DNA from: JAJTFW01 sp964534995
Lineage (GTDB): Bacteria > Bacteroidota > Bacteroidia > AKYH767-A > OLB10
Length of the DNA: 11,543 nucleotides
Assembly: GCA_964534995.1 (NCBI GenBank)
Contig: CAZHSC010000100.1
Span: forward strand, 1-11,543
Reading direction: 5' to 3'
The first letter of the stretch is position 1. Each line of letters opens with the position of its first letter. The notes beneath the pieces are model-generated. The model ran no database searches and was not told the origin of the DNA. It was given only the letters and a program-made list of their open reading frames with translations. Shown here piece by piece: positions 6,044 to 11,543 of the stretch. Both the position numbers and the translations under genes were made by a program.

Positions 6044-8279
6044 TTATTGTTTAATGATATTTAATCTAATGCCCGCGTAAAGGCGGGTACCCATTACAGG
6101 CCCCCAAATCTGCGTAGCGTCAAAATCTGAACCAAATGGATTATCGCTGCCAAGAATTACAGGGTGTTGTGTATAATTCAGAATATTTTCCGCTCCCAGG
6201 TAAACCTCCCAAATCTTAAATACCCGGGTGATTTGCGCCATTAACTGAAAGAAATCAGGTGAACGCCGGAAATCACCGGAATCATCCGCTGGCAGGTTTA
6301 TATGTCCCGCCGCCGGAGGCAAAGGTTTAGTTCCCTCCCATTGCAGTGTTGCATCCGCCCTCCATTTTTCAGATTTGTCACTATATGCAATGTTTACAAG
6401 CGCCTTGTTTTTTGCCAGTAAGGGCTTTGCAAGTTCAGGATAATCCAGGTAGTCTGTCTTTACATCATCATATCGCCAGGCAGTTTTAAACACCAAACCC
6501 AGCAAAGGTTCAAAAGTGAAGGTGGCTTGAAAGGAGGTGGCAGAGGATCGCCCATTCAGATTATAATAATAAACGTCATCAGCACTACTGTANNNNNNNN
6601 NNCCATTGGTTCTCAAAATGAGTTCGGTAAGCATCCAACATCAAACTTCCTTCTTTTCCTTTTATCCTGAATCTAGATGTGAGATTCAGGCCTCCATTCC
6701 AGGCATCTTCAATTTCCGGAGCTTCCAACACCCGAAGTTTTTTAGCACTGACAAAGAGTCCGATATTATCTGAATACGTATTAGGGCTCCTATACCCGCG
6801 TCCGGCTGAAACCCGCAAGATAAGGTCAGGTAAAAAATTATATTTCATATTTAGTCTGGGGGTATACAACCAACCAAACATATTATGATAATCCATGCGA
6901 AAGCCTGCAATGGCGCCAAATTTCTCCTCCTCACAGCCGTAGGCATATTCAAAGTAGAGACCGGGCACTGACTCCGTTCTTGTAAATATGCTGTCGTCAA
7001 CTAACTCATCATAATAATCGTACTTAAAATCGAGGCCGGTTTTAAACTTATGATCGGTATAAGAGATAACGCTCATATAAATATAATTGGCATACACAGA
7101 ATACTGACTTGCCAGGTATGACCGAAGTCCGAAAAACGCATCCTGATCATGTATCGTTCCGGATAACTGCAAGCCCATGGATTTATAAGGTTTTTCCGGA
7201 AAAACCATTCCTGTTTTCGCATAAGCCTCAAGGCGCCGGGTTTCAATGCCAAAACCATAAGCTTTGGTGGTAAACTTATCCTCCTTCTCATTGAATGAGG
7301 TACTTCCACCCGTTCTGTTTTCATACATGGCCTTGACGCCAAACTGCCCCTCCCATTTTTCCCGGCTGTTAAAATGCAGGCGGTTATACACATTCACCAG
7401 CTTGTTCATCGGCATGTCCAGAAAATCATCTCCGTTATGGTCATTCTCACTTTGCAGGCCACTGGCATGTGCCATGAACATGTAATTCCATTTGCTTTTT
7501 AGCGGCATGGTATAAATAGTATTCAGTTCCGCCCTTCCAAAGGCATCTCCATATAGGTTTAAATGAAGCAGGGGCTGCTTAACCAAGGGTTTTTTATATT
7601 CCACATTAATTTGTCCGGTAATGCCCTCATAGCCATTGGTTACCGAGCCCACACCTTTCGCAATCTGAATAGATTCCATCCATGAACCTGGAATGTGCAT
7701 CAGTCCATAAGGGGTTGCGAGTCCCCTTAATGTTGGTATAGCTTCTCCCAGCATTTGGGTATAAATGCCTGAGAGACCCAGCAACTGAATTTCCTTTGCA
7801 CCGGTAACCGCATCGGTATAGTTCACATCTACCGAAGGATTGGTTTCAAAACTTTCGGAGAGATTACAGCAGGCCGCTTTTAACAATTCCCCTTCCGTGA
7901 GCAATTCGATGTTCCTGGGTTGAAGGGTTGAAATTTCAGTACTTTGACGACGGGCTCTTATTTCCGCCTCTCTCAACTGGAGTGAAGCAAAGAGGGCAAT
8001 ATCAATTTCCCTGTCAGCATCCCGAATCATGAGCGTATCCGTTAAAAACCCCACGTAAGACACGATCAACTGCACCGGAAACGTTCCGGAATGATCAATA
8101 ATGAACTGTCCTTTTTCATTGGACAATACCGCGTATTGTAAGGCAGGCAGTAAAAGGGTTGCTCCCGGCAACACGGTGTTGGATGAGGCGTCACGGACAG
8201 TACCTTTAATCTGCACATTTTGAGCAGTCAGGTCCATACACCTCATAAAAAATAAAAGTATAATAATATTTTTCTTCAT
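6044..8279 (-). CDS. TonB-dependent outer-membrane receptor, interrupted by an assembly gap
   Basis: This outer-membrane active transporter is energised by TonB/ExbBD. The N-terminal part (8279 to 6603, 559 codons) has a signal peptide (about 1-20, ending LTAQ). A carboxypeptidase-D-like domain follows (about 21-110: IKGTVRDASSNTVLPGATLLL), then the plug (about 135-250, with GYEGITGQINVEYKKP at its end) and the start of the barrel. The C-terminal part (6592 to 6044, 182 residues) completes the barrel; it ends in RLYAGIRLNIIKQ, a typical terminal strand. The parts are separated only by 10 Ns. Both flanks sit on codon boundaries, so the true gap should be a multiple of three, and about 745 residues is a normal receptor length. 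I treat it as one intact gene. The HMA gene follows at 7 bases and the Cys-rich gene precedes it by 61, which suggests a metal or metal-complex substrate. The actual ligand is unknown. Confidence 0.88.
6593..6602. other. Assembly gap (10 Ns) inside the TonB receptor gene
   Basis: Ten unknown bases lie between ...HFENQW and YSSADDVYYYNL... of the receptor. Reading to the gap ends exactly at a codon (TGG, 6605-6603 minus strand) and resumes exactly at a codon (TAC, 6592-6590). The 10-base length is therefore a placeholder, not real. Comparison with the usual NQ-VVVDL...-YNL pattern of these barrels suggests about four missing residues. Confidence 0.9.
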
Positions 8280-8340
8280 GAATAGATAGGTTTATGAAAT
8301 TAAGAAGCGGCGAGTGCCTTCCTGATTTAATAAACCAATC

Positions 8341-8781
8341 TCAAACGCGCAGTATGTGTAAACTTGCCAGTCGCTGCGACAGCGATAGAGCGGACAAGGC
8401 ATCCGGGAAATCATCATATGCTCCACCAGGTAGTAAAAAGGGAGCATGTAAATTCGTAAACAGCGGAGTGTAGTATAGATCAACTGCCATTTGATTGACC
8501 GGTATTTCAACCGTTATAGAACGGTATAATGGAAAATTGTAATAGGCATTTACTTCAAAGCAGCAAGCATCACCGGCTTGTGAAAACGCCAGATCACCCT
8601 CCATACCGGAACGGGATGTGTTACAACTGTCATCCCCCTCATTACAACAATCACAGTCTACCACGGCATCGCATGATTTTTCCATCTTACAAAAATGGGC
8701 TGTATACATCCATCCTGCCGATCCCATAAAAATCAGCAGCATCAGCAGCATAAGAAATGATTGCAATACCCTTTTCGCCAT
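8341..8781 (-). CDS. Small Cys-rich envelope protein, HYC_CC_PP-like
   Basis: This is a 146-residue protein with an N-terminal hydrophobic segment (about 6-24) that acts as a signal peptide or membrane anchor. It is followed by a Cys-rich region: AHFC (H29, C31), C37, CDCC (43-46), C53 and an isolated CC pair (73-74), eight cysteines in all. The H-[YF]-C motif just after the hydrophobic segment, the later CC pair and a final Pro-containing HAPFLLPGG stretch match the layout of the Bacteroidota HYC_CC_PP family as I recall it, although the PP pair is degenerate here. I chose the ATG at 8781; a TTG three codons upstream lies inside a -7-like promoter box. It is the first gene of the operon with the TonB receptor and HMA protein. 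Function is unknown; metal binding is an inference from cysteine content and neighbours. Confidence 0.7.
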   Translation of the reverse strand: MAKRVLQSFLMLLMLLIFMGSAGWMYTAHFCKMEKSCDAVVDCDCCNEGDDSCNTSRSGMEGDLAFSQAGDACCFEVNAYYNFPLYRSITVEIPVNQMAVDLYYTPLFTNLHAPFLLPGGAYDDFPDALSALSLSQRLASLHILRV

Positions 8782-8787
8782 TTGTTG

Positions 8788-8795
8788 CAAATTTA
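8788..8795 (-). promoter_or_regulatory. Candidate -7 box for the metal operon
   Basis: On the minus strand TAAATTTG matches the Bacteroidota -7 consensus TANNTTTG perfectly, seven bases before the ATG at 8781. No TTTG or TTG is seen 17-23 bases upstream, so the -33 part is missing or degenerate. If used, the mRNA would have almost no leader. Confidence 0.35.
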
Positions 8796-8825
8796 CATTA
8801 ATTCCAATGAATATTTAGCTGAATT

Positions 8826-8859
8826 TTTGATGATTGACCATCCCGATTTCCTATTTTTA
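8826..8859 (+). promoter_or_regulatory. Candidate promoter of enolase
   Basis: TTTG (8826-8829) is followed after 22 bases by TATTTTTA (8852-8859), one mismatch from TANNTTTG. The predicted start near 8866 would give a leader of about 22 bases before the enolase ATG. The spacing is slightly long, so this is only a candidate within the 106-base divergent region. Confidence 0.4.
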
Positions 8860-8887
8860 CGACCTTAATAAGCATAACGTTTCGAAT

Positions 8888-10180
8888 ATGAGCATACTTA
8901 TTGCCTTACACGCCAGGGAAATATTAGATTCCAGAGGCAATCCAACCATTGAAGTTGAAGCATTTACGCAGGGAGGATATTCCGGCCGGGCCGCAGTACC
9001 TTCCGGTGCCTCAACCGGGAAGCATGAAGCCGCCGAGTTACGTGATAATGATAAGTTACGATATTCAGGCAAGGGAGTCAGTAAAGCGGTAAATCATGTA
9101 AAAACAGCAATTTTTGAAGAATTGAAAGGAATGTCGGTTTTTGACCAGCGCGCGATTGATGAAGCCATGATCCGTTTGGATGGTACAGAAAACAAATCCA
9201 ACCTGGGTGCCAATGCCATTTTAGGTGTTTCTCTCGCGGTGGCCAAGGCGGCTGCAGCCGAGGCAGGTCTTTCGCTATACAGATATGTGGGGGGTGTTAA
9301 TGCCTGCACCCTGCCTTTGCCCATGATGAACATTTTAAATGGCGGGGCTCATGCCGACAATAAAATTGATTTTCAGGAATTTATGATCATGCCTTCCGGC
9401 GCCGACAGTTTTGCCGAGTCTTTGCGCATGGGTACAGAGGTTTTTCATGCATTAAAGGGTGTTTTAAAAGGAAAAGGTTTGAGTACCAATGTGGGTGATG
9501 AAGGGGGCTTTGCCCCTAATCTGCAATCCAATGAGGAAGCGATTCAGGCGGTCTTGGAAGCTATTGGAAAAGCAGGATATACAGCAGGCAAGGATATTTT
9601 CATTGCCATGGATGCGGCCAGTACTGAATTTTATGATGAAGCCAGCGGGATGTATATTTTTAAAAAATCAAATGGCGATAAACTCAGTTCTTCTCAGATG
9701 GTTAGTTTTTGGAGTGACTGGTGCAAGAAATACCCGATTGTATCCATTGAGGACGGCCTTGCTGAAGACGACTGGAAAGGCTGGGAAGAATTGACACAAA
9801 CCTTAGGCAGTAAAATTCAATTGGTCGGTGACGATCTATTTGTTACCAACTCCAAGCGTTTACAAAGAGGAATCGATGCCCATACTGCCAATTCCATCCT
9901 GGTTAAGGTGAATCAGATCGGCACATTAACGGAAACCATCAATGCTGTAAATCTGGCTAAAGAGAATAATTATACGGCTGTGATGAGCCACCGTTCCGGA
10001 GAGACAGAAGATACTACCATTGCCGACCTGGCCGTAGCGCTGAACACCGGACAAATAAAAACAGGATCGGCCTCCCGTTCAGACAGGATCGCGAAGTACA
10101 ATCAATTGCTTCGTTTGGAGGAAGATCTTGGAGACAGCGCTGTCTTTGCAGGAAGGAATTTCAAATACACCCGCTTCTAA
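8888..10180 (+). CDS. eno: Enolase (phosphopyruvate hydratase)
   Basis: This cytoplasmic glycolytic enzyme interconverts 2-phosphoglycerate and phosphoenolpyruvate. All the key residues are present. The mobile loop is SGAST (39-43), H155 and E164 line the active site, and the catalytic acid E205 is in GDEGGFAP (203-210). The Mg ligands are D242, E288 (SIEDG) and D315 (GDD), the catalytic base K340 is in ILVKVNQIGTLTET, and the SHRSGET loop lies at 367-373. With the ATG at 8888 the protein is 430 residues, the family norm. The open frame extends 18 codons upstream to a TTG, but homologues begin at the S-I-L-I-A-L-H-A-R-E stretch, so the ATG is preferred. It is divergent from the metal operon and is followed 23 bases later by a small membrane protein gene that may be co-transcribed. 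Confidence 0.97.
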   Translation: MSILIALHAREILDSRGNPTIEVEAFTQGGYSGRAAVPSGASTGKHEAAELRDNDKLRYSGKGVSKAVNHVKTAIFEELKGMSVFDQRAIDEAMIRLDGTENKSNLGANAILGVSLAVAKAAAAEAGLSLYRYVGGVNACTLPLPMMNILNGGAHADNKIDFQEFMIMPSGADSFAESLRMGTEVFHALKGVLKGKGLSTNVGDEGGFAPNLQSNEEAIQAVLEAIGKAGYTAGKDIFIAMDAASTEFYDEASGMYIFKKSNGDKLSSSQMVSFWSDWCKKYPIVSIEDGLAEDDWKGWEELTQTLGSKIQLVGDDLFVTNSKRLQRGIDAHTANSILVKVNQIGTLTETINAVNLAKENNYTAVMSHRSGETEDTTIADLAVALNTGQIKTGSASRSDRIAKYNQLLRLEEDLGDSAVFAGRNFKYTRF

Positions 10181-10203
10181 ACATATCAGATCTAATTTTT
10201 CAT

Positions 10204-10584
10204 ATGGCCAAGAATACTGCATCCGATGATACCGGAGATGAAAATTTCATGGAAAGGGACGAAAATGAAGAGCCACACACCAACGAAGGCGAACTTGACG
10301 AAGGTGAACTTATTGAAGAGCATAGTGGTAGCCGTAGAAGGAGGAAGAAAAAGGTTAAAATCAGGAGAAGGGTCAGGATCAAACGTAAATCGAGCCCTAA
10401 AAAGAAGGCTAAAAAAATGTTTGAAACGCTCGCCTGGATTTTAATAGTGGCTGCATTTATTATCACGATAATTGTGTTGGTATTGCAACTGGATCTCAAT
10501 TCAAAACACCGCAATAAAAAATCCGTTTTTTACAAGGAGCCGACCCCCTGCCGGGAATTGGATAAAAATCATACCCGTTGCTAA
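10204..10584 (+). CDS. Small single-span membrane protein with acidic and polybasic N-terminal tail
   Basis: I do not recognise a family for this 126-residue protein. It has four visible parts. Residues 1-40 are very acidic (16 Asp/Glu). Residues 44-71 are very basic (20 Lys/Arg of 28, including RRRRKKK and PKKKAKK). Residues 73-96 form one membrane helix. The final 30 residues are polar, with two cysteines, one of them the last residue. The positive-inside rule puts the long charged tail in the cytoplasm. The ATG 23 bases after the enolase stop suggests co-transcription with enolase, and a candidate promoter for the next gene lies just beyond its stop. It is too short after the helix to hold the coiled coil of FtsB/DivIC-type division proteins. 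Codon use looks like that of its neighbours. The basic tail could bind nucleic acid or anionic lipid, but that is a guess. Confidence 0.75.
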   Translation: MAKNTASDDTGDENFMERDENEEPHTNEGELDEGELIEEHSGSRRRRKKKVKIRRRVRIKRKSSPKKKAKKMFETLAWILIVAAFIITIIVLVLQLDLNSKHRNKKSVFYKEPTPCRELDKNHTRC

Positions 10585-10592
10585 CCAAATCT

Positions 10593-10624
10593 TTTGTTGC
10601 TTGTTCTAACGTTTATTACCTTCG
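10593..10624 (+). promoter_or_regulatory. Candidate promoter of citrate synthase
   Basis: TTTG (10593-10596) is followed after 20 bases by TACCTTCG (10617-10624), one mismatch from the Bacteroidota -7 consensus TANNTTTG. The predicted start near 10630 would leave a leader of about 35 bases. The spacing is ideal and the site lies in the intergenic gap. Confidence 0.5.
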
Positions 10625-10665
10625 CTCGCGATAACTAAATTACCCTTTGCCCGTCTGACACAAAC

Positions 10666-11543
10666 ATGGATCGCTTAAAAGAAAAATTTGCACAAAAGGC
10701 ATTGCCTCTGGCTGATGAGATTAAAACACTGATTAAGGAACATGGAAACATCGTTCTCGGTTCGTATACTATTGAACAGGTATATCATGGCATGAAAGGC
10801 ATGATAGGCATGGTTACCGAAACCTCCAAACTGGATTCTGAAGAAGGCATCCGTTTCAGAGGGTATTCCATTCCGGAATTGCGCCAGAAGTTACCCCGCG
10901 GAGCAGGCGGAGAAAATTTGCCGGAAGGTATTTTTTATCTCCTGCTCACCGGCGACCTCCCCACAGAAGAGGATGCCCGTGAAGTGAGCAATGCCTGGGC
11001 TCGTCGCAGCCATGTGCCGAAGCATGTGTTTGACATGCTGGATTCCTTGCCCAAGGGGACCCATCCCATGACGCAGTTCAGTCTGGCCATTCTGGCCATG
11101 CAAACGGAAAGTAATTTCGCGGCAGCTTACAGGAAAGGGATCAGCAAAAAGCAATACTGGGATCCGATGTTCGAAGACGTGATGAACTGCATCGCACGGC
11201 TTCCCAGGATTGCGGCTTACATCTATCGTCGTACCTACAAAGGCGGTGTACACATTGAACCTGATCCGAAATTAGATTGGGGCGCCAACTTCGCACACAT
11301 GCTTGGTTTCGATGATGACGGAATGAAAGCCTTAATGCGCTTGTATTTAACCATACATGTGGACCATGAAGGCGGAAATGTATCAGCGCATGCCACCCAT
11401 CTTGTGGGTTCTGCATTGAGTGATGCATACTATTCCTTGTCGGCCGGTATGAACGGACTGGCGGGCCCCCTGCATGGTTTGGCCAATCAGGAGGTAGTAC
11501 GCTGGATTTATGATTTAAGGGAATTCTACGGCGACAAAATGCC
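10666..11543 (+). CDS. gltA: Citrate synthase, eukaryotic-like type (3' end beyond the window)
   Basis: This enzyme condenses oxaloacetate with acetyl-CoA to citrate at the entry of the TCA cycle. The frame starts at the ATG at 10666 and stays open to the window edge (292 codons visible of an expected 430-440). It encodes MDRLKEKFAQ..., with a THPMTQFSLAIL stretch, IHVDHEGGNVSAHATHLVGS and GLAGPLHGLANQEVV. H234 and H270 correspond to substrate- and acetyl-CoA-handling His238 and His274 of pig heart enzyme, with the same 36-residue spacing. These blocks are far closer to the mitochondrial type than to E. coli GltA, a form known in Bacteroidota. The third catalytic segment (the Asp375 region) lies outside the window. 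It sits downstream of enolase, linking two steps of central carbon metabolism, but appears to have its own promoter. Confidence 0.95.
   Translation, partial: MDRLKEKFAQKALPLADEIKTLIKEHGNIVLGSYTIEQVYHGMKGMIGMVTETSKLDSEEGIRFRGYSIPELRQKLPRGAGGENLPEGIFYLLLTGDLPTEEDAREVSNAWARRSHVPKHVFDMLDSLPKGTHPMTQFSLAILAMQTESNFAAAYRKGISKKQYWDPMFEDVMNCIARLPRIAAYIYRRTYKGGVHIEPDPKLDWGANFAHMLGFDDDGMKALMRLYLTIHVDHEGGNVSAHATHLVGSALSDAYYSLSAGMNGLAGPLHGLANQEVVRWIYDLREFYGDKM

Noticed and set aside
6044..6634. A separate 196-residue protein starting at 6634 downstream of the N gap.
   Set aside because: Its first 14 codons are the wrong frame of the receptor on the far side of the Ns; it is the C-terminal barrel of the same gene.
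7073..7393. A 106-codon open frame inside the TonB receptor in another minus-strand frame.
   Set aside because: It overlaps well-conserved barrel coding sequence and shows no protein-like features of its own.
8788..8790. TTG start three codons upstream of the Cys-rich protein ATG.
   Set aside because: It is part of the TAAATTTG promoter-like box and the ATG at 8781 gives a normal signal sequence.
8834..8887. Upstream TTG start that would add 18 residues to enolase.
   Set aside because: Homologous enolases begin at the ATG at 8888, and the extension overlaps the candidate promoter.
10641..10649. TACCCTTTG as an alternative -7 box for citrate synthase.
   Set aside because: It has three bases between TA and TTTG, where two are expected, and lacks a TTG at the right distance; the 10593-10624 pair is better.
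10891..11428. Two antisense open frames opposite citrate synthase.
   Set aside because: The plus strand encodes a clear citrate synthase; the antisense frames are by-products of its codon use.

Overview
The window comes from a Bacteroidota genome, most likely a Chitinophagales/Sphingobacteriales-type lineage. Several things support this. The 16S rRNA 5' portion has a short variable helix and Bacteroidota-like conserved stretches. Promoters match the TTTG / TANNTTTG pattern of the Bacteroidota primary sigma factor. Genes lack clear Shine-Dalgarno sites. The window also carries a TonB-dependent receptor with a carboxypeptidase-D-like N-terminal domain, a Cys-rich protein resembling the Bacteroidota HYC_CC_PP family, and a eukaryotic-type citrate synthase. 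A run of 10 Ns (6593-6602) shows that this is a draft or scaffolded assembly.

Layout. Bases 1-602 are the 5' part of a 16S rRNA gene on the minus strand, running off the left edge. Its leader and two tandem promoters occupy about 603-924, with a perfect 16-bp palindrome between the promoters. Divergent from it is a tightly packed plus-strand operon: an ABC ATPase (1167), an ABC-2 type permease (2094) and a Ppx/GppA-family phosphatase (3426), separated by 3 and 0 bases. After 88 bases comes an NtrC-like response regulator (4447-5613) that has no DNA-binding domain and carries a variant GAFTGA loop.

On the minus strand, 8781 down to 5692 holds a probable metal-handling operon. It runs from a Cys-rich envelope protein, through a TonB-dependent receptor broken only by the N gap, to a small exported heavy-metal-associated (HMA) protein, and ends in a hairpin plus T-tract terminator. 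I infer that the receptor imports a metal or metal complex across the outer membrane, with the HMA protein handling the ion in the periplasm. The metal itself cannot be read from the sequence, though copper is a reasonable guess.

The right end returns to the plus strand with central carbon metabolism: enolase (8888-10180), a small membrane protein with an extreme acidic-then-basic tail (10204-10584), and a citrate synthase with its own candidate promoter (10666 to the window edge, incomplete).

Most of the window is ordinary housekeeping sequence. The parts most worth a second look are the three-gene metal operon, the HTH-less sigma-54-type activator, the polyampholytic membrane protein beside enolase, the palindrome inside the rRNA promoter region, and the coupling of Ppx to an ABC exporter.
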